Part shown: piece after piece, positions 18,645 to 28,309 of the stretch
How positions within the stretch are numbered: the first letter of the stretch is position 1
How the letters are laid out: each line of letters opens with the position of its first letter
NCBI GenBank assembly: GCA_019745325.1
Contig: JAIETK010000015.1
Span: 1-64,000 of the forward strand
DNA: 64,000 bases
Origin: Nitrosomonas sp.
GTDB taxonomy: Bacteria > Pseudomonadota > Gammaproteobacteria > Burkholderiales > Nitrosomonadaceae
Direction of reading: 5' to 3'
The notes under the pieces: model-generated
What the model was told of the DNA's origin: nothing
The model's input: only the letters and a program-made list of their open reading frames with translations
The model's database searches: none
Translations under genes and position numbers: made by a program

Positions 18645-19166
18645 TCAATTAATGCTTTGTTCGATCAAACCCATATCACTGCTACTCATCATCTTTTCGA
18701 TATCGATTAAAATGAGCATTCGGTCATCAATGGTTCCTAACCCCATGATATATTCGGTATCAATAACCGATCCCAAGCCTGGTGCCGGTCGTAATTGATC
18801 GGCTGTCAAATTAATCACGTCCGACACGCCATCCACCACAATACCCATTACCCGGCCGGCAACGTTTAAAATGATAACCACCGTAAATTGGTTGTAATCC
18901 ACGTCAGTCAATCTGAATTTAATCCGCATATCAATGATCGGCACGATGATGCCCCTTAAATTCACCACACCTTTGATGAAGTCGGGCGCATTGGCTATCT
19001 GCGTGATGGCTTCATAGCCACGGATCTCCTGCACTTTTAGTATCTCGATTCCATACTCTTCTTTTCCCAAGCGGAAAGTCAGATACTCATTGGTTGCCCC
19101 TGCAACTGCGACGCTGCTCGAATCCGTTGCTCTATTTGCCGTTTGTTCCGTCTGTTCCTGAAACAT
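18645..19166 (-). CDS. cheW: Chemotaxis coupling protein CheW
   Basis: 173 residues with a CheW-like beta-barrel domain from about residue 25: [50 protein letters not shown]. CheW links chemoreceptors to the CheA kinase in the polar array. It is first in a two-gene unit with the chemoreceptor downstream; CheA and the other chemotaxis genes are not in the window. Confidence 0.95.
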   Translation of the reverse strand: MFQEQTEQTANRATDSSSVAVAGATNEYLTFRLGKEEYGIEILKVQEIRGYEAITQIANAPDFIKGVVNLRGIIVPIIDMRIKFRLTDVDYNQFTVVIILNVAGRVMGIVVDGVSDVINLTADQLRPAPGLGSVIDTEYIMGLGTIDDRMLILIDIEKMMSSSDMGLIEQSIN

Positions 19167-19555
19167 GGATTAACGCTCCTTTTGTGCTATCTGAAAACCA
19201 GATGAATCTTAAAACGAAGCTTTAATTACGGAGCCTCATCCATTAGGTTTTGCCAGTAATTTCTTATTTTTTCTAAGAATTTTTCCTAACAACTTGTAGG
19301 ATAATTCTTATACTCGATATAATTAATATATTAACTTAATGAATATTAATAGATAAATAAAAAGAATCAGATCGAATATGATTAATGCGAGTATCCACAA
19401 TACTTAATCAACCATTAAGATTGGTATGAACTATCCTGTTACATGAAAAGTGCGGTTATGTCATCGCGAAAGAAAATTTGGAAAAAATGGCAAGAGCCGG
19501 TCAGGAAAGGCAATACCGCCCGGAAAAATGAAGCTTTAAAGGTAGATATACGCAA
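19167..19555. other. Intergenic region at the left edge of the accessory island
   Basis: Mostly AT-rich DNA with the cheW leader on the left. A 38-codon frame (19443-19559) is present but resembles nothing known and overlaps the start of the WYL pseudogene. No RNA or promoter could be recognised with confidence. Confidence 0.4.
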
Positions 19556-19903
<348 letters not shown>

Positions 19904-21358
19904 ATGAAAACCGGAAGTAACGACCCCTGCCCTTGCGGCAGCGGCAAAAAATACAAACAGTGCTGCTTGCAAGCGCAACAGCCGCAGCAAGTCGAAGATT
20001 TATTGTGGCATCAAATACGCCGGGCAATTAGCGGGTTGCCCGAAAAACTGCTGAAATTCTCACAAAACCATTGGGGTTCGGATGCCATATTAGAAGCATG
20101 GGGAGATTTCACATTATGGCGTGAAGAAGAATTTTCTCCAGACACGCCGCACATGCAATTATTCATGCCTTGGTTCTTTTTTAACTGGCACCCGGATTAT
20201 TCAACCCCCGGTACCGGCACGCCGCGCAAAAAAACAACCGGGGAAGCATTTCTCGGCAAGCATGGCCGGCAACTCGATCCGCTTTTGAAACGCTACATCG
20301 AACAATGCTGCGTAGCACCGTTCAGTTTTTTCGACATTGTGTCGGTGCGCCCCGGCGGCGGATTCTTGCTGCGCGACATCCTGACTGGGGAAGAATGTTA
20401 CGCCACCGAGCATTCCGCTTCAGTACACGCCGAAGCCGGACAAATCGTATTTGGCAAGCTGGCCAAAGTCGATCATGTCGCGATACTGGAAGCCAGCGCT
20501 GCTTTTTTTATTCCGCCCGGAGAAAAATTTGCCATTCTGGAGCTGCGCAAAGAATTACTCGAATTAGAAAATCCGCCGTCGCCCGCATTGCTCGGAAAAT
20601 ACGAACATGAAATGCTCGAGATTTATCAAGTAGTTTATGACCGGCTATTCAACCCGCCCATGCCGTCACTGCGCAATACCGACGGCGATACGACGGTATT
20701 TCAAAAACTCGTTTACGACATACCATCCCCGCAAGCCGCTTTCACCGCACTCCGGCAACTCTGCATCGACAGCACCGAAGGCGAACTTCTGCAAGACGCC
20801 GAGTTTAACGCCACAGGCGAATTGCACCGTATCGAATTCCCATGGCTGAAGAAGGGCAATGCGAAGCACAAATCCTGGGATAACACCATCCTCGGGCAAA
20901 TCCGGATCAAGGGCCGTCAGCTCACCGTCGAAGTCAATTCGGACAAGCGCGCGCAACAATTCCAGAAACAAATCAAAAAATTACTACCCGAAGCCCGCTA
21001 CAAAACCAGCGTCATCGAATCCCCGCAAGCAAAGCTAAAACACATGCAGGGCCAAGGCGAAAGCGCCCAAGCCAGGCAACGCCGGGAAGAGCAGGAAGAA
21101 CTGAACAACCGTCCGGAAGTGCAAGAAAAAATCATGGAACTGATGCGCGAGCATTACCGCCAATGGCCTCACGAAAAACTCCCCGCCCTGGACGGCAAAA
21201 CACCGCTACAAGCCGCCAAAACCAAAAGCGGCCAGGAAAAAGTCGAAGCATTGCTCCGCGATTTCGAATTGAGAGCGCCACACACCAACCTGCCGGTCGA
21301 TCCTGCAATCTTCGCCGAACTGCGCGAACGATTTGGGCTGAATAAACCTGAAAAATAA
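19904..21358 (+). CDS. SEC-C metal-binding domain protein
   Basis: 484 residues. The N-terminus is a SEC-C zinc motif (DPCPCGSGKKYKQCC, residues 8-21), as found at the SecA tail. The large middle part is not recognised. Near the C-terminus the segment HEKLPALDGKTPLQAA resembles the toxin-binding domain of MbcA/ParS-type antitoxins. Many such proteins are called hypothetical. It sits between the WYL pseudogene and a truncated HIRAN gene in an accessory, defence-rich region. Function unknown. Confidence 0.8.
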   Translation: MKTGSNDPCPCGSGKKYKQCCLQAQQPQQVEDLLWHQIRRAISGLPEKLLKFSQNHWGSDAILEAWGDFTLWREEEFSPDTPHMQLFMPWFFFNWHPDYSTPGTGTPRKKTTGEAFLGKHGRQLDPLLKRYIEQCCVAPFSFFDIVSVRPGGGFLLRDILTGEECYATEHSASVHAEAGQIVFGKLAKVDHVAILEASAAFFIPPGEKFAILELRKELLELENPPSPALLGKYEHEMLEIYQVVYDRLFNPPMPSLRNTDGDTTVFQKLVYDIPSPQAAFTALRQLCIDSTEGELLQDAEFNATGELHRIEFPWLKKGNAKHKSWDNTILGQIRIKGRQLTVEVNSDKRAQQFQKQIKKLLPEARYKTSVIESPQAKLKHMQGQGESAQARQRREEQEELNNRPEVQEKIMELMREHYRQWPHEKLPALDGKTPLQAAKTKSGQEKVEALLRDFELRAPHTNLPVDPAIFAELRERFGLNKPEK

Positions 21359-21405
21359 ATTCATAGACTCAGGTTTTGAGCCTGTGACCCCGGATAATGC
21401 AAGGA

Positions 21406-21548
21406 TGAGACCTTTGCACGGTGTCATGAGCGGTACGAGAATAAGGCAAAAATTTGCGAAAAAGCGGAGTTTACACGAGGTAAATGAGCATTTTTCGCGA
21501 ATCTTTAACGCAATTATCGTGCCGCGTAGTAACCGTGCAAAGGTCTCA
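21406..21548. mobile_element. MITE-like palindromic element with 16-bp terminal inverted repeats
   Basis: A 143-base element bounded by perfect inverted repeats TGAGACCTTTGCACGG (21406-21421) and its complement (21533-21548). The inner sequence is also an imperfect palindrome (for example ...TTTGCGAAAAAGC... against GCATTTTTCGCGAA). No transposase is encoded. Ends of the type GAGACCTTTGCA occur on IS5-group elements, so it is probably a miniature derivative moved by such a transposase. It lies 28 bases before the truncated HIRAN gene that leads into the cas operon. Confidence 0.75.
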
Positions 21549-21576
21549 AGATGTCATTATTCGATGGAGAAACATC

Positions 21577-21825
21577 ATGTCCCGGCGCGTATTCCTGCAA
21601 TCATTCACCGCTCTAATCGGCGGATTTGCGCTACCGGCATTGACGCAAGCAAAACCGGCCGCCAAGCAATGGAAAACCCTGCAAATCTCTCCCGTGGCGG
21701 GATTCCAATATCACCGCGGCGAAACAATGTCGGCTTTGATCATAGGGTTGAAAAAAAGCAATAATCCGTGGGAACGGATTGAGGTGGAGGTGGAGGTGGA
21801 GGTGGAGGTGAGATGGAAAGTGTGA
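21577..21825 (+). pseudogene. Truncated HIRAN-domain protein with twin-arginine signal
   Basis: 82 residues from ATG 21577, preceded by GATGGAGAAACATC. It begins with a Tat-like signal (SRRVFLQSF, then a hydrophobic stretch to ALTQA). The first half of a HIRAN domain follows (LQISPVAGFQYHRGE, then a degraded SNNPWERI). Family members continue for dozens of residues more; here the frame runs into EVEVEVEVEV encoded by a (GAGGTG)5 repeat and stops. HIRAN domains bind damaged or single-stranded DNA ends. The gene looks truncated but still overlaps the DUF433 start by 13 bases. Confidence 0.65.
21781..21810 (+). repeat. Hexanucleotide repeat (GAGGTG)5 acting as a Shine-Dalgarno array
   Basis: Five perfect GAGGTG units end two bases before the ATG of the DUF433 gene (21813), so GGAGG-like ribosome sites are repeated just upstream of it. 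In the HIRAN frame each unit adds Glu-Val. Slippage would change copy number without shifting that frame. Confidence 0.85.
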
Positions 21826-22094
21826 ATAAACAACTTTGGAAGAGTCGCATTGTTACAGATCCGGATATCTTGGCGGGGAAACCGGTAATTGCCGGAACGC
21901 GAATTTCAGTAGAACTGATACTCGATTGCCTGGCATCCGGCTGGGACGTGGCAGAATTTATCGAAAACTATCCGCATGTTTCTCGGGAAGATCTATGGGC
22001 GGCGCTCGCGTTTGCAGCAGATGTTATTCGGCAAAAACCGTTTGTCAAAGTCGAGGATATTAACAAAGGAGATAATCTTGATATATGCCCATAG
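21813..22094 (+). CDS. DUF433-domain antitoxin-like protein
   Basis: 93 residues: IVTDPDILAGKPVIAGTRISVELILDCLASGWDVAEFIENYPH, a clear DUF433 helix-turn-helix protein. These usually precede a PIN-like DUF5615 toxin gene. No such toxin follows; the next frame is cas3, whose start lies inside this gene (17-base overlap). The last 15 or so residues (FVKVEDINKGDNLDICP) contain the cas3 ribosome binding site in their codons. It may regulate the cas operon or be a leftover of a lost toxin pair. Confidence 0.85.
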   Translation: MESVNKQLWKSRIVTDPDILAGKPVIAGTRISVELILDCLASGWDVAEFIENYPHVSREDLWAALAFAADVIRQKPFVKVEDINKGDNLDICP

Positions 22095-24390
22095 TGCAAA
22101 TGACTTGGGAAATTGGCATCCGCTAAAGGAGCATCTTACAAGTGTAGCCAGAATTGCAAAACACTTTTCCAGTGACATGGAATGGCAGGATGAAGCTTTT
22201 CTTGCAGGGCTATTACATGATCTGGGGAAATACGCTGATAGATTTCAAACTCGATTAAAAGGTTTGGATTCCGGTCTAGACCACTGGTCGCAGGGAGCGT
22301 GGGTTGCGTTGGACAAAGAGCATCGCGCGATTGCCGCAGCCCTGGTTATACAAGGCCACCATATAGGCTTGCAACAAGGGAATCCAGACGCTTTGCGGCG
22401 GCTTAATCCAATTAATCTTTCGCAAAACCATCCTCTGAAGCTTGAATTGAGTCATGCGGATGTTGCGGAATTAAAGAAAAGAGCTGAAGCAGATGGTTTG
22501 GAATTTCAGAAACCGGCAACAACCGCTGTACCCGTAGATAAAGCTGAGCAGATTGTCGCTTCTATGCTCGATGTGCGAATGTTATTTTCCTGCCTAGTAG
22601 ATGCCGACTTTCTGGATACGGAGGCACATTTTAACGGAGATGCTAACGGCAAACGTTTCCGGCCAGAGGGGCCGAAACTGGGTGTCGCTTCGGCTTTAGC
22701 CGCTCTTGATAGTTTCATGAGTGCTTCAATAAGAAATGGCAATCAGGCGGATGAAAATGTGTTGCAGGTAAGAGAGAAGCTCTGGCAGGAGATGATTAAT
22801 GCATCTTCAGCTTCCAACGGTTTGTTTACACTCACAGCGCCGACTGGTTCAGGTAAGACCTTGGCAATGCTCAAGTTTGCATTGGAGCATGTTGTGGCAA
22901 ACAAGAATTTGAAACGTATCGTGTTAGTTGTGCCTTTTCTAACCATCATAGAGCAAACTGCCCGGATTTATCGGGCGGTGTTTCAGGGGTTTCCTGAGAA
23001 CTATGTTTTAGAGCATCACAGTATGGCGGGTTTGGGATGCGAAAGAGCGACAACAGATGCGGAAGACAACAAGAATAATGCAAGTGAGCGGCAGCGTCGC
23101 TTGTTGTCCGAAAATTGGGATGCGCCAATTGTGCTGACAACCAATGTGCAATTGCTTGAATCGCTGTTTTCCAATCGCCCGTCTTCCTGTCGGAAACTGC
23201 ATAATCTGATGAATTCAGTGATTTTATTCGACGAAGCACAAAGCTTGCCGCAACATTTGGCAGTACCGACACTGGCGGCATTATCACACCTCTCAATTGC
23301 GTACCGTTCCAGCGTAGTGTTTGCCACGGCAACTCAACCCGCATTCGATACTTTGCACCAAGCTGTGATCAAAGAATCTCCCAAGGGATGGCAACCAAAC
23401 GAAATTGTCCGAAATAACTCAAGCATGTTTAGTCAATTGAAGCGTGTCAGAGTCAGATGGCCAGTAAATGGAGAAAAAACTTCATGGAATACATTGACGC
23501 AGAAACTAAGCGAAGTGAAGCAAGTGCTATGCGTGGTCAATCTCAAGCGCCATGCCGCTGAATTACTGGATGCGTTGAAAGACATCGAAGGTGTGTATCA
23601 CCTCTCAACCAATCAATGTGCCGAACACCGGCGCGTTGTATTGGAAAATGTCCGTACCAGGCTAAAAGCTGGTAAACCATGCCGTTTGATCTCTACCCAG
23701 TGCGTCGAGGCTGGGGTTGATCTTGATTTTCCGCTGGTCTATCGCGCATTGGCTCCGCTCGAATCCATCGCTCAGGCTGCCGGACGCTGCAACCGCGAGG
23801 GGCGAATGAATACACAAGGAAAATTAGGGGAAGTAATTGTGTTTGAACCGGAAGAAGAAATCTCCCGGCGCTGCTATCCAACCTATGCCTATTATCAAGC
23901 TGCTGAAAAGACGCGGACTTTACTTAAAATTCATCACGGCGAGCTGGATATTAACAACCCTGAACTGTATCGCGAGTATTATCAGCAATTGTATGACTTA
24001 ACCAAACCGGAAAGCCAGAACGAGCGATTACGCGAGGCCATCACTGCACGCGATTTTGCCGAAGTAGCAAGGTTATATAAACTGATCGACCACGACGCGA
24101 TCCAGATACTCGTGCCATGGGAGGGTAAACTGGATGAATTCACGGCATTGCTGGCGGAGGCTGACAGGAAAGGAATTTCGTCAGGATGGATGCGCCGTGC
24201 CCAGAGCATTGCCGTCAGCATTTATCGGCCACAAGCCGGGCACCCCGCCGGAAGTATATTGATCCCGGCAAAGTTGAGACGAGGCGGCGTATCGGATGAA
24301 TGGTTCATTTTGCAAGATTCGCAAAAAAACCATTACCACGCAATACGAGGACTGCAATTACCGCAATCTGAGCAAATCTTCATCGCATAA
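22078..24390 (+). CDS. cas3: CRISPR-associated helicase-nuclease Cas3, type I-C
   Basis: 770 residues from TTG 22078, which has AAAGGAG 6-12 bases upstream; an ATG at 21976 would overlap the DUF433 gene deeply and lacks a ribosome site. The HD nuclease domain comes first (LLHDLGKYADRF, His47-Asp48; GHH near 93). The SF2 helicase follows with Walker A PTGSGKT (about 257-261), DEAQ at 385-388 and motif VI QAAGRCNREGR. Cas3 is recruited by Cascade and degrades the non-target strand of invading DNA. First gene of a complete type I-C operon. Confidence 0.95.
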   Translation: MIYAHSANDLGNWHPLKEHLTSVARIAKHFSSDMEWQDEAFLAGLLHDLGKYADRFQTRLKGLDSGLDHWSQGAWVALDKEHRAIAAALVIQGHHIGLQQGNPDALRRLNPINLSQNHPLKLELSHADVAELKKRAEADGLEFQKPATTAVPVDKAEQIVASMLDVRMLFSCLVDADFLDTEAHFNGDANGKRFRPEGPKLGVASALAALDSFMSASIRNGNQADENVLQVREKLWQEMINASSASNGLFTLTAPTGSGKTLAMLKFALEHVVANKNLKRIVLVVPFLTIIEQTARIYRAVFQGFPENYVLEHHSMAGLGCERATTDAEDNKNNASERQRRLLSENWDAPIVLTTNVQLLESLFSNRPSSCRKLHNLMNSVILFDEAQSLPQHLAVPTLAALSHLSIAYRSSVVFATATQPAFDTLHQAVIKESPKGWQPNEIVRNNSSMFSQLKRVRVRWPVNGEKTSWNTLTQKLSEVKQVLCVVNLKRHAAELLDALKDIEGVYHLSTNQCAEHRRVVLENVRTRLKAGKPCRLISTQCVEAGVDLDFPLVYRALAPLESIAQAAGRCNREGRMNTQGKLGEVIVFEPEEEISRRCYPTYAYYQAAEKTRTLLKIHHGELDINNPELYREYYQQLYDLTKPESQNERLREAITARDFAEVARLYKLIDHDAIQILVPWEGKLDEFTALLAEADRKGISSGWMRRAQSIAVSIYRPQAGHPAGSILIPAKLRRGGVSDEWFILQDSQKNHYHAIRGLQLPQSEQIFIA

Positions 24391-24406
24391 CTACTGAGGA
24401 GAAAAC

Positions 24407-25177
24407 ATGGCAAATGGAACTTATACACTCGAAGTTTGGGGCGACCTGGCTTGCTTCACCCGACCGGAAATGAAGGTCGAACGGTTTTCCTATCCCATCA
24501 TTACGCCATCCGCCGCTCGTGGAATATTCGACGCAATCTATTGGGACGGCATTCGTGAAAAGTGCGGTAAAGAAAGCATAATGAGGCCTTATTTTCACTG
24601 GCAGGTGAAACGAATTGAAATGCTGGAAATGCCGCGTTATATCGCGTTGCGCCGCAATGAGGTCAAGGATAAAGTTCCCGGCATGCAAACCCTTAACAAG
24701 TGGATAAACGACATTGAATCACCAGAGCCACTTTGGGCTGATGGCGGCAAAGATGAACTGGGAACTGATCAGAAGGGCCGCACGCAACGGCAAACCATGG
24801 CGCTAAAAAATGTTCGTTACCGCATCACCGCACAAATCATTCCCAAGCAGGGTTTCGCACAAGATTTCGGCAAATTCAATAGTCAGTTCGAGCGTCGCGC
24901 CAAGCATGGAAAATGTTTCCAGCAGCCTTACTTCGGCTGCCGTGAATTTCCGGCTTTTTTTGAGTATATCGAGCCGGAAAAAGAAGCGGTTAGTAATCCT
25001 GCCAAATTTGATCAGCATCTTGGATTCATGCTCTACGATGTATTCGACTTGGGTAAAAACGCGGTAAGTGAGAAAGATAAGCCGTTTATTACGTTGTTCG
25101 ATGCCTATGTGCATAATGGCGTATTGGATGTGCCACCATTTGATAGTGCTACGGTTAAGAAGCCAGGGAGGAATTAG
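24407..25177 (+). CDS. cas5c: Cas5c (Cas5d), type I-C pre-crRNA endoribonuclease and Cascade subunit
   Basis: 256 residues, preceded by GAGGAGAAAAC. The Cas5 fold start YTLEVWGDLACFTRPEMKVE and the glycine/aromatic-rich FQQPYFGCREFPAFFEYIEP region match type I-C Cas5. In type I-C systems, which lack Cas6, this protein cuts pre-crRNA at the base of the repeat hairpin and stays bound to the 5' handle. The array here has an 8-bp hairpin followed by 11 bases, which fits that cleavage. It lies 16 bases after cas3 and 2 bases before cas8c. Confidence 0.94.
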   Translation: MANGTYTLEVWGDLACFTRPEMKVERFSYPIITPSAARGIFDAIYWDGIREKCGKESIMRPYFHWQVKRIEMLEMPRYIALRRNEVKDKVPGMQTLNKWINDIESPEPLWADGGKDELGTDQKGRTQRQTMALKNVRYRITAQIIPKQGFAQDFGKFNSQFERRAKHGKCFQQPYFGCREFPAFFEYIEPEKEAVSNPAKFDQHLGFMLYDVFDLGKNAVSEKDKPFITLFDAYVHNGVLDVPPFDSATVKKPGRN

Positions 25178-25179
25178 CT

Positions 25180-26925
25180 ATGCTGCAAACACTAATGGAA
25201 TACGGCAGCGGCCTCGATTCCGAACCGGGCTTCAAAACACGAGAGGTACGATGGTGCATTGAGTTGGCTGATGATGGACGGTTCTTGAACATACTGCCAC
25301 TAGGCGATGGAAAGCGAGGAGAAATGCAACCACGTTGCCCTGACATGCACAATATGGTGGCTGGCGGAAAGTCACACTTCCTGGTGGAAACTGCCCAAAC
25401 CGTGGCTTTGCTATTCAAAGCAAATGAAGAAGAAAAAACTATTGTCAGAACCAAGGAAAAACAACAATTTTTTATCGAAATGCTTCGTAAGGCATCAGTT
25501 TCTTGTCCTGAGTTATCGATCATTATGAACGCTCTCGATGATCCAGAAAAACAATTAGAAATCCGCAATGCGCTCGCGCAACACAAAGCCAAGCCTTCCG
25601 ACTGGTTGAGTTGGCGGGTAGGAAGTTCCGATCCTCGCACTAACGAAATTGTGCAATTGTGGTGGCGTGAATGGCGCAAAGTAGACTTGGAAAAATCGGA
25701 TGTGAATTCAATTTCCAAGAAAGCTGCCAGTGATTCTATGATCTGTTTCCTGACTGGTGAACTTATACAACCGCTAGCCACACAACCAAAAATAACCGGC
25801 TTATCAAGTGTTGGCGGTCTTGGAATGGGTGACGTCATGGTTGGTTTTGATAAGGCTGCATTCAGCTCATATGGGTTGGATCAATCCGCAAATGCTGCGA
25901 TGGGTGCCTTACCAGTGCAACAGTATGTGGATGGCCTGAATGATTTAGTACGCAATCATTCGCGCAAACTCGCCAACGCATTAGTCGTCCACTGGTTCAA
26001 GGAACGAGTCGCGCTGGAAGACGACCCTCTCGAATGGTTAAATGGCGCTGAATCGGAAGATACAACTAGAGCATCCGCCCATATCGCCGCACGCAATATG
26101 CTGGATGCCATTCGTAACGGCAAGCGCACCGACTTAGGTAACAACTACTATTACGCAATGACAATTTCCGGCGCATCCGGCCGGGTTATGGTGCGCGACT
26201 GGATGGAGGGACAGTTCGAAACTCTGGTAGCTAATATCGAGAGATGGTTCTCGGATTTAACGATTGTAGCAAGAGACGGAAATGGCCTTGCTCACGATCC
26301 GAAATTTATGGCGGTTTGCGGATCGCTGGTACGCGAACTTAAAGATTTACCAGCACCCACTACTGCAACTTTATGGAAGACTGCTGTTCAGAAATTACCC
26401 ATTCCTCAACCGTTAATGGCGCAAGCATTAGCAAGATTTCGTGCCGATCTCATTAAAGATGAACCATTTATCCATGCTCGCATGGGCCTTATTAAAGCTT
26501 ACTTCGTTCGACTACAACCAGGAGGTGACACAACCATGACTGCCTATCTCAACCCAGACCACCCAGCCCCTGCATACCATTGCGGGCGATTGCTGGCCAT
26601 TTTTGCCAACCTACAACGCGCCGCGCTGGGCGATGTGGGTGCTGGCGTCGTGCAGCGCTATTACGCTTCGGCCAGTCAGACACCGGGACTGGTGATCGGA
26701 CGGCTCGCCTCCAACGCCCGCAATCACTTGAGCAAACTCGATGGCGGGCTGGCGTGGCGGTATGAAGAGCAGATTGCCGACGTGATGTCCCGCTTGGGTG
26801 ATGCCGCGCCGCGCACGCTCGATCTCAACGGCCAAGGGCTGTTCGCGCTTGGCTATTACCAGCAACTCGCCAAGCTGCGCTTCGGCAACAAAACAACCGA
26901 AACCAACCAAGGAGAAAAACAATGA
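25180..26925 (+). CDS. cas8c: Cas8c (Csd1), large subunit of type I-C Cascade
   Basis: 581 residues, within the usual Csd1 range, preceded by GGGAGGAATTAGCT. Recognisable family segments are [40 protein letters not shown] and [20 protein letters not shown]. It recognises the PAM and recruits Cas3; in I-C systems an internal start can also yield the small subunit Cas11c. It overlaps cas7 by 4 bases (ATGA), so Cascade subunits are co-translated. Confidence 0.95.
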   Translation: MLQTLMEYGSGLDSEPGFKTREVRWCIELADDGRFLNILPLGDGKRGEMQPRCPDMHNMVAGGKSHFLVETAQTVALLFKANEEEKTIVRTKEKQQFFIEMLRKASVSCPELSIIMNALDDPEKQLEIRNALAQHKAKPSDWLSWRVGSSDPRTNEIVQLWWREWRKVDLEKSDVNSISKKAASDSMICFLTGELIQPLATQPKITGLSSVGGLGMGDVMVGFDKAAFSSYGLDQSANAAMGALPVQQYVDGLNDLVRNHSRKLANALVVHWFKERVALEDDPLEWLNGAESEDTTRASAHIAARNMLDAIRNGKRTDLGNNYYYAMTISGASGRVMVRDWMEGQFETLVANIERWFSDLTIVARDGNGLAHDPKFMAVCGSLVRELKDLPAPTTATLWKTAVQKLPIPQPLMAQALARFRADLIKDEPFIHARMGLIKAYFVRLQPGGDTTMTAYLNPDHPAPAYHCGRLLAIFANLQRAALGDVGAGVVQRYYASASQTPGLVIGRLASNARNHLSKLDGGLAWRYEEQIADVMSRLGDAAPRTLDLNGQGLFALGYYQQLAKLRFGNKTTETNQGEKQ

Positions 26926-27917
26926 GCGCTATCCAGAACCGTTATGAATTCCTCTACCTGTTCGACTGCGAGAATGGCAACCCCAACGGCGACCCTGATG
27001 CAGGAAACAGCCCGCGCATAGACCCGGAGGATATGCACGGACTGGTATCCGACGTGGCTCCCAAGCGCCGTGTACGCAATTACATCCAGGCGACCTATGG
27101 AAATCAAGCACCAAATGCCATATTTATTGAACACTCGACTAATCTGAACCGGCCAATTGCACTCGCTCATGAGCAGGCGAATAAAGAAATACCTGCAAAG
27201 GCAACCAAGAGTAAAGTGAAGAATGCGCGCGACTGGATGTGCGCCAACTTCTATGATGTCCGCACCTTTGGCGCAGTCATGAGTACGGGCGCCAACGCTG
27301 GTCAAGTGCGTGGGCCGGTACAGTTCTCTTTTTCACGGTCTATTCACCCCATCTTTCCGATGGACTTGGGGATCACCCGTGTGGCGGATGCGAATCTGAC
27401 CAAGAAAAAACATGGGGTAGAAGAAAAGGAAGGCATGGGCAGCGAGCAACTGATGGAGTTGGAAAATCAAGCACCGGAAGATACTCTCCGCACCATGGGG
27501 CGCAAAGCTCTTATCCCCTACGGTCTCTACGCAATGAAAGGTTTCGTATCTGCCAATCTGGCGGAAGGAACCGGTTTCTCAGACGATGACCTTGCTCATC
27601 TTTGGGATGCCCTGCGCAATATGTGGGATCATGACCGTTCTGCTTCCAAAGGTATGATGTCCTGTCGTGGTCTTTATGTATTTAAACATGTTGGTACAGA
27701 TAGTGATGCAAGCCAGCGCGTCCGTCAAGCCAAGCTCGGCTGTGCGCCCGCGCATCGTTTGTTGGATTTTTCTACCGACTTGCGCCCGCTGGACAATGCC
27801 ATTATCGAGATTACCAAGCGCGAAGGATTGACAACTTCGCCACGCGCATTCTCAGATTATAGCGTTCTGATTCATAAAGATAGATTACCTGCTGGTGTAG
27901 AATTATTAAGCTGGTAA
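26922..27917 (+). CDS. cas7c: Cas7c (Csd2), backbone subunit of type I-C Cascade
   Basis: 331 residues. It begins with the Csd2 signature [19 protein letters not shown] and contains [28 protein letters not shown] and [18 protein letters not shown]. Several copies polymerise along the crRNA spacer. It has a 4-base overlap with cas8c and a strong GGAGAAAAACA ribosome site. The next gene, 15 bases on, is not cas4 as usual but a nucleotidyltransferase. Confidence 0.96.
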   Translation: MSAIQNRYEFLYLFDCENGNPNGDPDAGNSPRIDPEDMHGLVSDVAPKRRVRNYIQATYGNQAPNAIFIEHSTNLNRPIALAHEQANKEIPAKATKSKVKNARDWMCANFYDVRTFGAVMSTGANAGQVRGPVQFSFSRSIHPIFPMDLGITRVADANLTKKKHGVEEKEGMGSEQLMELENQAPEDTLRTMGRKALIPYGLYAMKGFVSANLAEGTGFSDDDLAHLWDALRNMWDHDRSASKGMMSCRGLYVFKHVGTDSDASQRVRQAKLGCAPAHRLLDFSTDLRPLDNAIIEITKREGLTTSPRAFSDYSVLIHKDRLPAGVELLSW

Positions 27918-27932
27918 TTAGCGCAGAGCAAA

Positions 27933-28280
27933 ATGACCCGAAGCGATATCGCTAACGAAGAAACCTTGCTGCACCAAATAGTAAAAATTATCGTCAGGGA
28001 AGTTTCCCCGGAAGCAATCATTCTGTTTGGTTCCCGCGCACGTAGAGATTCACACCCCGATTCCGATGTCGATTTGCTGATTGTCGAATCGGAGCCATTC
28101 TCGCCGCAGCGTAGCCGCCGGAAGGAAGCGGCGCGTTTGTATATCGTTTTAAAGGGTTTGAATGTATCCAAGGATATTTGGCTCTACAGCCGGGAAGAAT
28201 TCGATCATTGGAAAAATTCAAAGAGCCATGTTGTTGGCCGGGCTGTCCGCGAGGGAGAAGTGCTTTATGGTCGACTTTGA
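27933..28280 (+). CDS. MNT-type nucleotidyltransferase inserted in the cas operon
   Basis: 115 residues with a minimal nucleotidyltransferase domain: Gly33-Ser34 (LFGSRARRDS), Asp45-x-Asp47 (SDVDLLIV) and a third acidic residue Asp81 (SKDIWLYS). The catalytic set therefore looks complete. Such proteins usually pair with a HEPN toxin and neutralise it by AMPylation. No HEPN gene is next to it: cas7 ends 15 bases upstream and cas4 starts 29 bases downstream. It is co-directional with the cas genes. It might be a solitary antitoxin, a regulator of Cas proteins or a remnant. A separate MntA/HepT pair lies at 40348-41219. Confidence 0.88.
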   Translation: MTRSDIANEETLLHQIVKIIVREVSPEAIILFGSRARRDSHPDSDVDLLIVESEPFSPQRSRRKEAARLYIVLKGLNVSKDIWLYSREEFDHWKNSKSHVVGRAVREGEVLYGRL

Positions 28281-28309
28281 GCGAGCTATAGCTTCATAGG
28301 ATAAAACGT

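Noticed and set aside
21976-22077. ATG-started N-terminal extension of Cas3
   Set aside because: It lies wholly inside the DUF433 gene, has no ribosome site, and Cas3 proteins start close to the HD domain; the TTG at 22078 fits better.
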